DNA from: Vagococcus hydrophili
Lineage (GTDB): Bacteria; Bacillota; Bacilli; Lactobacillales; Vagococcaceae
DNA length: 64,000 bases
Direction of reading: 5' to 3'
Assembly: GCF_011304195.1 (NCBI RefSeq)
Contig: NZ_CP049887.1
Location: 2,852,001-2,916,000 of the forward strand
The notes below the pieces were generated by a model. That model saw nothing but the letters and a program-made list of their open reading frames with translations, did not search any database and was not told the DNA's origin. Position numbers and translations under genes: made by a program. Shown one piece after another: positions 18,047 to 26,830 of this stretch; positions within the stretch are counted from its first letter, which is position 1, and each line of letters begins with the position of its first letter.

Positions 18047-18168
18047 CGAACTAAACGGTGTCACAGAAGTAGCTTCTTCGGAAATAAGCCGAAAATCACA
18101 AAAATTTGAAAAGCAATTTTCTTGATTTCCTTCTTATTTCTTGAAGCTGAACACTTCTGTCACAACCT
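18047..18168 (-). repeat. Stop-codon-abutting hairpin repeat, diverged copy E
   Basis: On the minus strand the element starts directly after the TAG of sepM. The arms pair as ACAGAAGT/ACTTCTGT, AGCTTC/GAAGCT and AAATAAG/CTTATTT. Internal-loop sequences AAG and CCGAA match those of the other copies, and the apical loop is GCTTTT. The arm sequences differ from copies A-D, but the architecture is the same. The full unit is about 110 bases (18059-18168). A short tail with CGTTTAGTTCGAA resembles the CGTTTAGCTCCAA of the half-units and runs into the terminator. Confidence 0.7.
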
Positions 18169-19209
18169 CTATTTTTCTAAATACTTTACCGCATCCTGAG
18201 CTGTTTTAACTGGGACTATTTTTATGTCTAATTTGTTCTTTTTCGCAGATTCCACAGCTTCTTGATAATTCGTTTTGATCTCTGGGTCATATTTTTTCAT
18301 CTCAGCATCAATTTTATCATCTGGCGCAAAGAAAATTTCTGCTCCTTCAGCATCTGCTGCGATAACCTTTTTATCGATTCCACCAATTCTTCCCACAACA
18401 CCCTCTTGATCAATCGTTCCTGTTCCTGCAATCTCTTTACCATCTCTTAAGTCTTTATTTGCAAGTAAACCATATAGCTCTAGGGTAAACATTAATCCTG
18501 CAGAAGGACCACCAATCTCGTCTGTTTGGAAATCGATTTTATCTTTTGATTCAATTTCCGTATGATCAACTAAGGAAATACCAATTCCCGTTTTTTTCGT
18601 CTCTGGTAATTTCATTAGTTTTGCTGAAGCCTCTTTTTTCTGATCATCTCTTATAAAGCTTAACTTTACTTTATCCCCTGGTTTTTTATCTTGGATATAG
18701 TCTGTTAGCTCTTTTGAGGAATTTAGTTTTTTACCATCTACTGCATAAATTGTATCCCCCACCTCAAGAAGATGATTAAAATTGGAATCTTCACCTATTT
18801 CCATCACATAGACACCTTCATATGTCATGTCATAAGGCTTTTCAGCTAAATCTAACGCATTTTTTATCGCTAAATTTTGTGAGGTTTCCATATAATAGGT
18901 TTGCATCTTTTCATATTCTCGGTCGCTACTTGTTCCCATCATCTCTTTTTTACTGATTAAATCATTATTCGGGGTAAAATAACCTTGAATCAATGTTGCG
19001 ACGGTTGCTTGTTGAACAGCCACTGTGGTAAGCATAAATGAGCCATCAAAATTATCTCTCTTCTCATTAACGGTCACATGATCTCGAATATTTTCAGAAC
19101 TCCCTGGCATTTCAATAAAATAAGGAATTGGAATGACCACTAACAGTAATAAAAGGAGGGTCAAAAATATGACAATTTTTTTAAAATACTTATTCTCTGT
19201 AATTTTCAT
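18169..19209 (-). CDS. sepM: PDZ and Lon-type serine protease (SepM/YlbL family)
   Basis: A membrane-anchored extracellular protease. The 346-residue protein has an N-terminal helix (about 11-31), a PDZ domain (about 125-200) and a C-terminal Lon protease-like domain with the nucleophile in GGPSAGLMFTLELYG and the general-base Lys in IDKKVIAADAEGAE. In streptococci SepM trims competence pheromone; in B. subtilis YlbL helps degrade a cell-division inhibitor. It ends the rsmD-coaD-sepM operon, 10 bases after coaD. Substrate here is unknown. Confidence 0.9.
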   Translation of the reverse strand: MKITENKYFKKIVIFLTLLLLLLVVIPIPYFIEMPGSSENIRDHVTVNEKRDNFDGSFMLTTVAVQQATVATLIQGYFTPNNDLISKKEMMGTSSDREYEKMQTYYMETSQNLAIKNALDLAEKPYDMTYEGVYVMEIGEDSNFNHLLEVGDTIYAVDGKKLNSSKELTDYIQDKKPGDKVKLSFIRDDQKKEASAKLMKLPETKKTGIGISLVDHTEIESKDKIDFQTDEIGGPSAGLMFTLELYGLLANKDLRDGKEIAGTGTIDQEGVVGRIGGIDKKVIAADAEGAEIFFAPDDKIDAEMKKYDPEIKTNYQEAVESAKKNKLDIKIVPVKTAQDAVKYLEK

Positions 19210-19219
19210 CTAGTTAGTC

Positions 19220-19708
19220 CTATCCTAATTTTTGAATCAGTGCTTCGTTGACCTCTTTTGGAACAAACGAAGACACATCCCCTTTAAATTTTGCAATCTC
19301 TTTAATCATACTTGAACTAATATTACTAAACTTATCATCTGCTAGAAGAAACACCGTATCAATTGATTCATCCATGGTTCTATTCATGGAGGCGATATTT
19401 TTTTCATACTCGTAATCTTGATTATTTCTAACCCCACGGATTAAAAAATTGGCTTCAAGCTCTTTAGCAATATGAATCGTCAATCCCTCAGATTGTAAAA
19501 CCACTCTCACGTTATCCAAATGTGCCACTGCTTTCTCGGTTAATTCTTTTTTCTCTTCTGGACTAAAAAGTGGTTTTTTAGTTGTATTCGTGAATATCCC
19601 GATAATCACTTCATCAAATAGTAAACAGGCTCGTTCAACCGTATTTAGATGCCCATTAGTGAAAGGATCAAAACTTCCTGGGAATAAAGCAATTCTTTTA
19701 TTAGTCAT
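19220..19708 (-). CDS. coaD: Pantetheine-phosphate adenylyltransferase
   Basis: The enzyme transfers AMP to 4'-phosphopantetheine, the penultimate step of coenzyme A synthesis. The 162-residue protein has the nucleotidyltransferase motif GSFDPFTNGH (11-20) and the second signature ISSSMIKEIA near the C-terminus. rsmD ends four bases upstream, giving the rsmD-coaD pair seen throughout Firmicutes. Confidence 0.97.
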   Translation of the reverse strand: MTNKRIALFPGSFDPFTNGHLNTVERACLLFDEVIIGIFTNTTKKPLFSPEEKKELTEKAVAHLDNVRVVLQSEGLTIHIAKELEANFLIRGVRNNQDYEYEKNIASMNRTMDESIDTVFLLADDKFSNISSSMIKEIAKFKGDVSSFVPKEVNEALIQKLG

Positions 19709-19711
19709 GCT

Positions 19712-20272
19712 CTATTCCTCCTTTTGATAGCGATAAATATAGACTTTAGTTGCGCCATAACTTTGAACTTTAGACAATGATAACTCCTTAATTTCTTCTG
19801 GTAAATCAACCTTTTTATCGGTCTCACAAACTACTTTACAAAAAGGTGCAAACAATTCAAGTTCCAGCATTTTTTCTAATTGTTTCTCAATCGTTTGTTT
19901 GGCGTATGGTGGGTCAAGAAAAACTAAATCAAAGCTTAGTTTATTACTAGACAGCCATTCCAACCCTTTATCTGCGTCCATTTTTTTGACAACAAAATCA
20001 GATCCTTGTTTGGTCAATGCGATATTTTCATTAATCACACTGATTGCTTTGAAGTGATTATCAAAACAATAAGCTTTTTTTGCTCCTCTAGAGATAGCTT
20101 CAATCGCTAAATTTCCACTACCACTATACAAATCTAATACTAATTCTTCATCAAAATAAGGTCCAATCATATTAAAAATAGAACCCTTTATTTTATCACT
20201 TGTTGGTCTTGTGTTGTCTCCTGATAATGAATTTAATTTACGACCTTTAAAATTACCTGCTATTACGCGCAT
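19712..20272 (-). CDS. rsmD: 16S rRNA (guanine(966)-N(2))-methyltransferase
   Basis: RsmD methylates G966 of 16S rRNA in the assembled small subunit, using S-adenosylmethionine. The 186-residue protein begins MRVIAGNFKGRKL and has the SAM motif VLDLYSGSGNLAIEAISRGA and the catalytic DPPY (in LVFLDPPYAKQ). The ATG at 20272 with AAGGGGA upstream is clear. A frame extending to 20422 would run through the promoter and the repeat array. An extended -10, TGTTATAAT (TATAAT at 20308-20303), lies just upstream. Confidence 0.95.
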   Translation of the reverse strand: MRVIAGNFKGRKLNSLSGDNTRPTSDKIKGSIFNMIGPYFDEELVLDLYSGSGNLAIEAISRGAKKAYCFDNHFKAISVINENIALTKQGSDFVVKKMDADKGLEWLSSNKLSFDLVFLDPPYAKQTIEKQLEKMLELELFAPFCKVVCETDKKVDLPEEIKELSLSKVQSYGATKVYIYRYQKEE

Positions 20273-20322
20273 CGAATTTCCCCTTAATTTTATTATGTCA
20301 TTATTATAACAAATTATGCGAA

Positions 20323-20372
20323 TAAAAAAAATGTTGAGCAAAAATGATTTCTCATCCTGGCTCAACATTTTC
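20323..20372 (-). terminator. Terminator formed by half-unit D3, end of the cdaA-cdaR-glmM transcript
   Basis: On the minus strand AAATGTTGAGC / GCTCAACATTT is followed by a T-run. Its 5' arm lies where the repeat half-unit normally has its AAAAAGGCG arm, so the repeat has become the terminator. Confidence 0.85.
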
Positions 20373-20625
20373 ATCACGTTTATTAGTCCAGATTCAAAAG
20401 GCAGCTCCTGCGACAACTTCAAAAATCACAATCAATCCGAAAACTATGGATTGTTTGTAATTTTCTCCAGTTGCTTGGAGCTAAACGCCTTTTTCATCAT
20501 GCTGTGTAATCCGGAATAAAAAATTTGCTCCTTCGGTAACTTCACTGTTCTCAATTAATCCGAAAACCATGGATTATTTGAGAACAGTTCCAGTTACTCG
20601 GAGCAGAACAATTTTTTATTCACTC
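20323..20625 (-). repeat. Stop-codon-abutting hairpin repeat array, copy D (two full units plus terminal half unit)
   Basis: On the minus strand, unit D1 (20625-20503, 123 bases) begins inside the TAG stop of glmM; unit D2 (20502-20379, 124 bases) follows in tandem, then half-unit D3 (20378-20323). D1 arms pair as GAATAAAAAATT/AATTTTTTATTC, GCTCC/GGAGC and GTAACT/AGTTAC; D2 as AAAAGGC/GCCTTTT, GCTCC/GGAGC and GCAAC/GTTGT. Both have apical loops of the form AT(G/A)GTTTTC on a GGATT stem. The arms differ but stay paired, the sign of a conserved structure. This fills the 352 bases between glmM and rsmD apart from the rsmD promoter. Confidence 0.87.
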
Positions 20626-21980
20626 TACTTTAATCCGATTTCTTTTACGACCACGTCAGCGATTTTATCCACATAGTAATCTACTTTTTCTTTTGTTGGT
20701 GCTTCTGCCATGACACGTAGTAAAGGTTCAGTTCCTGAAGGTCTTACTAAGATACGACCGTCACCATTCATTTCGCCTTCCACTTCTTCGATCACTGCTT
20801 TAATAGCAGGAACGTCCATTGCACCGTATTTATCACTAACTTTAATATTCACTAATTTTTGTGGGTATTCTTCAATTTCTGAAGTTAATTCAGATAAAGT
20901 TTTACCAGTCTCTTTCATCACGTTCATTAATTGAATTCCTGAAAGTAGTCCGTCACCTGTTGTATTGTAATCTAAGAAAACGATATGTCCTGATTGCTCG
21001 CCACCTAAGTTATAATCAGACTTTCTCATTTCTTCAACCACATAGCGGTCACCAACTTGTGTACAAACTGCGTTCATCTCTGCATCACTAACAGCTTTAT
21101 GGAAACCTAAATTACTCATAACTGTGGCAACGATTGTATCGCCTTTAAGTTTTCCGTGAGCTTTTAAATATTTACCACAGATGTAAAGGATTTTATCTCC
21201 ATCAACAATGTTACCTTTTTCATCAATCGCAATCACACGATCGCCATCACCATCAAAAGCTAAACCTAAGTCAGATTTATTTTCTAAAACGAATTTAGCT
21301 AATTCTTCCGGATGAGTTGAACCAACGCCGTCATTAATGTTAATTCCGTTTGGTTTCACACCCATTGTTGAGAATTCAGTGTCTAAATCTGCAAATAAAT
21401 GGTTAACGATTGGGGCAGTTGCACCATTTGCTCCATCTAAACTTACTGAAAGTCCTGATAAATCACCAGGGATTGTTTCTTTTAAGAATTCCATGTATTT
21501 TTGTAAACCTTCTGGATAGACATCTAATGTTCCTAATCCATCTGCTGAAGGACGAGGTAATGTGTCTTCCGTCGCATCTAATAATGCTTCGATTTCTAAT
21601 TCTTCGTCATCCGCTAATTTGAAACCATCTGGACCAAAGAACTTAATACCATTGTCTGCTGCTGGGTTATGAGATGCAGAAATCATAACACCCGCTGCGG
21701 CTTTTTGATTACGTGTTAAATATGAAACGCCTGGTGTTGAAATAACGCCTAATTGAAGCACTTCAATTCCTACTGATAATAAACCAGCAATCAAAGCTTG
21801 CTCTAGCAATTGACCAGAAATACGTGTATCACGTGCCACTAAGACTTGAGGTTTTTTATCTCCTTCTTCATGTTGACACAAGACATAACCTCCACAACGT
21901 CCAATTTTAAATGCTAATTCTGGTGTTAATTCTTGATTCGCAATTCCTCTAACGCCGTCAGTTCCAAAATATTTACCCAT
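20625..21980 (-). CDS. glmM: Phosphoglucosamine mutase
   Basis: GlmM converts glucosamine-6-phosphate to glucosamine-1-phosphate on the way to UDP-GlcNAc and peptidoglycan. The 451-residue protein has the catalytic phosphoserine loop SASHNP (101-106, Ser103 phosphorylated), the metal loop DGDGDR and the C-terminal phosphate-binding [12 protein letters not shown]. It lies 36 bases after cdaR. In other Firmicutes CdaR and GlmM both bind and tune CdaA, which fits this operon. Confidence 0.98.
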   Translation of the reverse strand: MGKYFGTDGVRGIANQELTPELAFKIGRCGGYVLCQHEEGDKKPQVLVARDTRISGQLLEQALIAGLLSVGIEVLQLGVISTPGVSYLTRNQKAAAGVMISASHNPAADNGIKFFGPDGFKLADDEELEIEALLDATEDTLPRPSADGLGTLDVYPEGLQKYMEFLKETIPGDLSGLSVSLDGANGATAPIVNHLFADLDTEFSTMGVKPNGININDGVGSTHPEELAKFVLENKSDLGLAFDGDGDRVIAIDEKGNIVDGDKILYICGKYLKAHGKLKGDTIVATVMSNLGFHKAVSDAEMNAVCTQVGDRYVVEEMRKSDYNLGGEQSGHIVFLDYNTTGDGLLSGIQLMNVMKETGKTLSELTSEIEEYPQKLVNIKVSDKYGAMDVPAIKAVIEEVEGEMNGDGRILVRPSGTEPLLRVMAEAPTKEKVDYYVDKIADVVVKEIGLK

Positions 21981-22016
21981 TTTAAAAAAAATCTCCTAAC
22001 TCATTCTATAATATTT

Positions 22017-23054
22017 TTATTTATTCTTACTCGACACATTTAACGAAAGTTTATCAGACTTTGAGGATGATGTCGATTTATCTTTATTTTCAGATGTGGT
22101 TTTAGTGCTACTATTTTTAGGAATAACGGTCACTAAAACTGTATCTGGTTCAACTTTTACTTCTTTAGGTACTACTACAATGTATGAACTACTTGTGGTT
22201 TCTCTAATATTACTTGTATCTATTTTTAAATCAATGGTACTTATTTCATCCAATATTTCTTTAGGTCCTGTAATATCTACCTTGTCCTGTTTCATTGAAA
22301 AAGTATAATCCGAGATACCTTGAGGCATTTTACCCGCCTGAACTGGATTGACTTTTACTCGTTTAGTAGGTGCTTTTACATTAACATCCACTCGAACGCT
22401 TTCTGGCTCAATCTTAACATTCAGAGGTTCCCCTTTTTCGTTAATTGCATACAATTTTACTTTCTGTGAAAAATCACTGCTAATATTCGTTTGATCACTA
22501 ATTCCTGCAATCACTTTTGACACATGTTTAATGGTTTCTTCCCCACCAGAGAGTGTCACATTTTCTGGTTCGATTACCGCTTTTTCAATTTCAAAGCCTT
22601 TCGCAAAGATTTTACTATCGATGGCAGCTTCTACTGGGAATTTATTGCTCTTTTTCTTTTCAACCGTTACAGCTAACTTATTAGGCTTAATAGTTCCTTT
22701 AATCGCACTAGGCAAGCCAACGATTTGAAGTGGTACTTCATGAGTACCTTCTGAGTATTTCGTCAAATCCATCACAATTGAAAAACTTCTTGTTTCTGCA
22801 TTGGACTCTTTATCTAAAAGAATCTTATTAGAACTCTTTAATTCAACAGTAACAGTTTGATCGTATCCAGAAATGAAATATTTATCCTGATTGTACGTGA
22901 CATTCACAGGTACTTTTTCAGCTGTTGCTGAGAGTTCTGAAAATTTCATATCGTCATCATTCAAACTGGTTGAATTCGCATTATAAAATAGCAAAATCGC
23001 AAAAAATAATGACAAAATTCTAACAATCCATGTTCCCTTTTTATCAGTCTGCAT
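22017..23054 (-). CDS. cdaR: YbbR-domain regulator of diadenylate cyclase
   Basis: A 345-residue membrane-anchored extracytoplasmic protein with one N-terminal helix (about 11-25) and tandem YbbR repeats (about 50-315), then a Ser/Lys/Thr-rich tail. CdaR modulates CdaA activity in related bacteria. Its ATG overlaps the cdaA stop by one base (TAATG), so translation is coupled. Confidence 0.93.
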   Translation of the reverse strand: MQTDKKGTWIVRILSLFFAILLFYNANSTSLNDDDMKFSELSATAEKVPVNVTYNQDKYFISGYDQTVTVELKSSNKILLDKESNAETRSFSIVMDLTKYSEGTHEVPLQIVGLPSAIKGTIKPNKLAVTVEKKKSNKFPVEAAIDSKIFAKGFEIEKAVIEPENVTLSGGEETIKHVSKVIAGISDQTNISSDFSQKVKLYAINEKGEPLNVKIEPESVRVDVNVKAPTKRVKVNPVQAGKMPQGISDYTFSMKQDKVDITGPKEILDEISTIDLKIDTSNIRETTSSSYIVVVPKEVKVEPDTVLVTVIPKNSSTKTTSENKDKSTSSSKSDKLSLNVSSKNK

Positions 23055-23941
23055 TATTTTTTACCTCCTTTGAATCCATTTCTCGTGTCTTCAATGAATT
23101 GGTAAAAAAAGTTTTGTTTGTTTTCTTCGATTTTTTGAATGAGCTCTTGATTTAAAACATCAATGTATTCTTCCCGGTTAAGGTGTGGTAAAAACTTGTT
23201 ACGAAACGCTATACTCACATCTCCCGTTTCTTCTGACACAATAATCGTAATCGCATCACTCACTTCACTCAAACCGATTGCCGCTCTGTGCCGTGTTCCA
23301 TATTCTTTTGGAATCAAGGTACTTTCCGATAAAGGTAAGTACGAACACGCAGAAGCTATTTTTTCATTTTGAATAATAACAGCCCCATCATGAAGTGGTG
23401 TGTTAGGAATGAAAATATTAATCAGTAATTGATTCGAAATATCTGAGTCTAAAGGAATTCCTGTATCCACATAATCGATTAAACTATCTCGATTTTCAAT
23501 ACAAATCAAGGCACCGATTTTTCTTTTTGACATATACTGAATCGACTCGTCTAATTCGACAATTAATTTGTCTTTGTGATCCGTTTGTTTTTTGATACTC
23601 TTTAAAATAGAACCTCTTCCTAAATGTTCCAATCCTCGTCTAACTTCTGGTTGGAAAATAACGATAGCTGCAATCGCTCCGTAAGTAATCACTTGACTCA
23701 TTAGCCATGACACCGTGGTCAAACCAATAAAATCACTAATGATTCTTACCATAATAATCACCGCAATCCCTTTAAACACCTGAATTGCTTTAGTCCCATT
23801 TAAAAGCATAATCAATTTATAGATAACAAACCAAACAACAAATATATCAATGATGTGTATTAGTAAATTCGTAGAAAAATAATTGCTAAAAAAATATTGC
23901 CAGGTATCGGGCTTGAACAAGTCCATAAAATGAATATTCAT
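23054..23941 (-). CDS. cdaA: Diadenylate cyclase CdaA
   Basis: CdaA makes c-di-AMP from two ATP; this second messenger controls potassium and osmolyte uptake and is essential in most Firmicutes. The 295-residue protein has three N-terminal membrane helices (about 25-45, 55-75, 82-97) and a DAC domain with the catalytic DGA (185-187, in TPLHDGAVII) and RHR (217-219). It heads the cdaA-cdaR-glmM operon. An extended -10, TGCTATACT (TATACT at 23987-23982), lies upstream, and GGGAGGAG precedes the ATG. Confidence 0.96.
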   Translation of the reverse strand: MNIHFMDLFKPDTWQYFFSNYFSTNLLIHIIDIFVVWFVIYKLIMLLNGTKAIQVFKGIAVIIMVRIISDFIGLTTVSWLMSQVITYGAIAAIVIFQPEVRRGLEHLGRGSILKSIKKQTDHKDKLIVELDESIQYMSKRKIGALICIENRDSLIDYVDTGIPLDSDISNQLLINIFIPNTPLHDGAVIIQNEKIASACSYLPLSESTLIPKEYGTRHRAAIGLSEVSDAITIIVSEETGDVSIAFRNKFLPHLNREEYIDVLNQELIQKIEENKQNFFYQFIEDTRNGFKGGKK

Positions 23942-24058
23942 CTTGCTCCTCCCTCTCTTATTTATAATATTTACATGTTTCAGTATAGCATATTGTCTAT
24001 ATCCATGTTTACCATTTGTTGAATTTTCTTAAAAATTTCAACAAATCTTTAAGAATAT

Positions 24059-24085
24059 AAAAAAACAAAGTCAAAATGACTTTGT
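24059..24085 (-). terminator. Terminator of efp
   Basis: On the minus strand ACAAAGTCA / TGACTTTGT with a 3-4 base loop is followed by TTTTTTT, directly after the efp stop. Confidence 0.93.
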
Positions 24086-24646
24086 TTATTTCGCGCGTTT
24101 TACGTATGAACCATCAGCAGTGTTAACTTCTAACATTTCTCCTGCTTCAATAAAATCAGGAACATTAACAACTAGACCAGTTTCCATTTGAGCTGGTTTA
24201 CCAGAACCTGAAACTGTCGCTCCTTTGATTGATGGTTGTGTTTCTTCAACTCTTAAAACAACGGTTGTTGGTAAAGTAACTCCCACAACTTCGTCAATGT
24301 AAAATTGGATTTTAACTTCCATGTTATCTAATAAGTATTTTAATTCTTCCTTGATAACTGATACTGGAATTTCATATTGTTCATATGTTTCTAAGTCCAT
24401 GAATGTTGAAATATCATCTTGGATGTACAAGAATTGAACAGCTTTACTGTCGATATGTGCTTTTTTCACTTTTTCATCTGGACGCATTGTTGTATCAGTT
24501 GTAGAACCAGAACGCATGTCTCTTAATTTAAGACGCATTACTGTGTTACCTTTACCTGGTTTATGATGACTTGCTTCTAAAACTTTAATTAATTTACCGT
24601 CTTTTTCAAATGTCATACCTGATCTTAAATCACTTACTGCTATCAT
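24086..24646 (-). CDS. efp: Elongation factor P
   Basis: EF-P rescues ribosomes stalled at polyproline stretches. The 186-residue protein has three beta-barrel domains. The modified loop reads SHHKPGKGN with Lys32, the position that carries 5-aminopentanol in B. subtilis, and no EpmA/B-type modification genes are present nearby. The C-terminal [18 protein letters not shown] is the family signature. AAAGGAGACAT precedes the ATG. Confidence 0.97.
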   Translation of the reverse strand: MIAVSDLRSGMTFEKDGKLIKVLEASHHKPGKGNTVMRLKLRDMRSGSTTDTTMRPDEKVKKAHIDSKAVQFLYIQDDISTFMDLETYEQYEIPVSVIKEELKYLLDNMEVKIQFYIDEVVGVTLPTTVVLRVEETQPSIKGATVSGSGKPAQMETGLVVNVPDFIEAGEMLEVNTADGSYVKRAK

Positions 24647-24726
24647 TATTTATGTCTCCTTTATATTCAACTATCGCTATTTTACCACAAAAGTGAGGAT
24701 TGCAGAATATTTTTTTATAATTTAGG

Positions 24727-24936
24727 TTATTCCCCAATCACTTTGATTGGGTTTCCTTTAGCGTCGAAAACTTGTGATTGAGTGTTTTGGGTCGATTCAG
24801 TTGTTTCTTTACCATAGTTAGATTGACTTGTTCGTATAGCTTCTTCATTACTTTTATTTTTACTTATTAACCGTATTGATAAACTTGTGATACCAATCAA
24901 AATAATCAACAATAATACATACTTTTTCTTAATCAT
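24727..24936 (-). CDS. Small membrane-anchored protein of unknown function
   Basis: I do not recognise a family. The 69-residue product has a basic start MIKKKY, one hydrophobic helix (about 6-24) and a short Ser/Thr/Asn/Gln-rich exterior ending FDAKGNPIKVIGE. AAGGAGGAGCTAC precedes the ATG, so it is probably translated. It lies alone between glnA and efp. A terminator-like stretch is not obvious after it. Confidence 0.55.
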   Translation of the reverse strand: MIKKKYVLLLIILIGITSLSIRLISKNKSNEEAIRTSQSNYGKETTESTQNTQSQVFDAKGNPIKVIGE

Positions 24937-24978
24937 GTAGCTCCTCCTTACTGAAACTATTATATCCTATTTTCTTGA

Positions 24979-25018
24979 TAAAAAAGACTCACCATCATCA
25001 ACACGACGGCGAGTCTTA
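24979..25018 (-). terminator. Terminator of glnR-glnA
   Basis: On the minus strand AAGACTCGCC / GGTGAGTCTT, including one G-T pair, is followed by TTTTTT, a few bases after the glnA stop. Confidence 0.88.
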
Positions 25019-25025
25019 CTATTTC

Positions 25026-26363
25026 TTAATACATTTCTAAATATTGTTCTCTTTCCCACTCTGACACTTGTTGACGGAAGGCTGACCATTCCATTTTCTT
25101 CGCTTCAACAAAGTTATTGTAAATGTGAGATCCTAAAGCTTCTTTTACCATTTCATCTTTTCTCATTGCTTTAATGGCATTGTGTAATGTTGATGGTAAA
25201 TCTGTGATTTCAGCAGCTTCTCTTTCTTCTTCTGTCATCACGTAGATGTTACGGTCAACTGCAGCTGGTGGTGTAATTTGATTTTTAATTCCATCAAGAC
25301 CTGCTTGTAAGAGTACAGCCATTGCTAAGTATGGGTTAGCAGTTGGGTCGACTGAACGTAATTCTAAACGAGTTGACATCCCACGTGAACTTGGCACACG
25401 TACTAATGGCGAACGGTTTTTACCACTCCAAGCCACATATACAGGCGCTTCGTAACCAGGTACTAAACGTTTGTATGAGTTAACAATTGGGTTACAAATA
25501 GCTGTATACCCTCTCGCATGTTTTAATAATCCACCTAAGAAGTGGTAAGCTGTTTCACTTAAACCATCCACGCCGTTTTCATCGTAGAAGACATTTCCTT
25601 CTTCGTTGAATAAAGACATGTTGATATGCATCCCACTACCAGCAATTCCATATAAAGGTTTTGGCATGAATGTTGCGTGTAAACCATGTTTACGAGCAAT
25701 TGTACGAACCACTAATTCGAAGGTTTGGATGTTATCACAAGCTTCAATTGCATTAGCATATTTAAAATCAATTTCATGTTGTCCTGGGGCACACTCATGG
25801 TGAGAGGCTTCCACTTCAAAGCCTAAGCTTTCTAATTCTAATACGATATCACGACGACAGTTTTCACCTAAGTCAGTTGGGGCAAAGTCGAAGTAACCAC
25901 CATTATCATTTAATTGGTCAGTTGGGCGACCATTTTCATCTAATTTAAATAAGAAAAATTCTGGCTCAGGTCCAATGTTAAATCCTGTGAAACCTAAGTC
26001 TGTCATTTCTTTTAAAACACGTTTTAAGTTTCCACGTGGGTCTCCGTCAAAAGGTTGTCCTTCTGGATTGTAAACATCACAGATTAAACGAGCTACTTTT
26101 CCTTTTTCACTTTCCCAAGGGAAGATAATGAATGTTGACACATCTGGGTATAGGTACATATCACTTTCTTCGATACGAACGAATCCTTCAATTGATGAAC
26201 CGTCAAACATCATTTTATTATCTAATACTTTATCAATTTGGCTAATAGGAACCTCAACATTTTTTAGTCTACCTAAAATATCCGTGAACATTAGTCTTAA
26301 AAATCTCACATTCTCTTTTTGAGCTGCTTCTTTTACGTGTTCGATTGTTGTGTATTTTCCCAT
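25026..26363 (-). CDS. glnA: Glutamine synthetase type I
   Basis: The enzyme joins ammonia and glutamate with ATP and is the main entry of nitrogen. The 445-residue protein has the GS beta-grasp domain (ending [10 protein letters not shown]) and the catalytic domain with metal ligands in [21 protein letters not shown] and [12 protein letters not shown]. No tyrosine adenylylation site of the enteric type is seen. The ATG at 26363 follows AGAGGCG; an upstream in-frame start at 26405 overlaps the end of glnR. GS-alpha enzymes of this type feed back on GlnR, encoded just upstream. Confidence 0.97.
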   Translation of the reverse strand: MGKYTTIEHVKEAAQKENVRFLRLMFTDILGRLKNVEVPISQIDKVLDNKMMFDGSSIEGFVRIEESDMYLYPDVSTFIIFPWESEKGKVARLICDVYNPEGQPFDGDPRGNLKRVLKEMTDLGFTGFNIGPEPEFFLFKLDENGRPTDQLNDNGGYFDFAPTDLGENCRRDIVLELESLGFEVEASHHECAPGQHEIDFKYANAIEACDNIQTFELVVRTIARKHGLHATFMPKPLYGIAGSGMHINMSLFNEEGNVFYDENGVDGLSETAYHFLGGLLKHARGYTAICNPIVNSYKRLVPGYEAPVYVAWSGKNRSPLVRVPSSRGMSTRLELRSVDPTANPYLAMAVLLQAGLDGIKNQITPPAAVDRNIYVMTEEEREAAEITDLPSTLHNAIKAMRKDEMVKEALGSHIYNNFVEAKKMEWSAFRQQVSEWEREQYLEMY

Positions 26364-26385
26364 CGTTTCGCCTCTTCTTTTCTTT

Positions 26386-26712
26386 TTAGTATAGTCCACT
26401 TTCATTCATCAAATCGTTATACAAAGCAATTCGTATTTTTTCTTCAGAAAGTTGCTCTTTCTTTAGATCCTGTTTAATAAATTGCTTTTTAATATCTTTG
26501 ATGGTGAATTCGTGGTTTAGCATATCCTTTATGTCCAGGAGTCGATCAATATCGTTTAAAGAAAATAAGCGATTGTTCCCTGCGTTTCGTTCTGGAAAAA
26601 TTAAACCTTGTTCTTCATAATATCTAATTTTTCTCGCAGTTAAATTCGTTAATTTCATAACAGAACTCATTGGAAACACTGCAAGGGTTCGTCGTAATTC
26701 TCTCTCACTCAT
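26386..26712 (-). CDS. glnR: GlnR, MerR-family repressor of nitrogen genes
   Basis: GlnR represses glnRA and other nitrogen genes when glutamine is plentiful and needs feedback-inhibited GlnA. The 108-residue protein has the MerR DNA-binding domain (about 15-85) with [19 protein letters not shown]. The C-terminal tail that senses GlnA in B. subtilis (135 residues) is shorter here. The operator overlaps the promoter of this gene (26766-26812). glnA follows after 22 bases. Confidence 0.93.
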   Translation of the reverse strand: MSERELRRTLAVFPMSSVMKLTNLTARKIRYYEEQGLIFPERNAGNNRLFSLNDIDRLLDIKDMLNHEFTIKDIKKQFIKQDLKKEQLSEEKIRIALYNDLMNESGLY

Positions 26713-26744
26713 TTTTTCGACCTCTTTTCTTAAAGGTTAATGAA

Positions 26745-26812
26745 ATAATAACAGGCGAAAAAAAGAAAGTCAATTAACTATGTTAGATAATCTAACATAG
26801 TTAATTAACTTT
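26745..26812 (-). promoter_or_regulatory. GlnR operator embedded in a terminator-like hairpin, with the glnRA promoter
   Basis: TGTTAGATAATCTAACA at 26781-26797 fits the GlnR/TnrA consensus TGTNAN7TNACA exactly. It is the centre of a longer palindrome (26766-26812, 23-bp stem with one wobble) followed on the minus strand by CTTTTTTT, so it can also terminate hflX transcription. The glnRA promoter is TTGACT (26773-26768), 17 bases, TATTAT (26750-26745). The operator abuts and the palindrome includes the -35. Confidence 0.87.
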
Positions 26813-26830
26813 TTTTATTTTACGTTAAAA

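Noticed and set aside
20273-20422. N-terminal extension of rsmD into the repeat array
   Set aside because: It crosses the rsmD promoter and the D3 terminator. The 50 extra residues are translation of the repeat.
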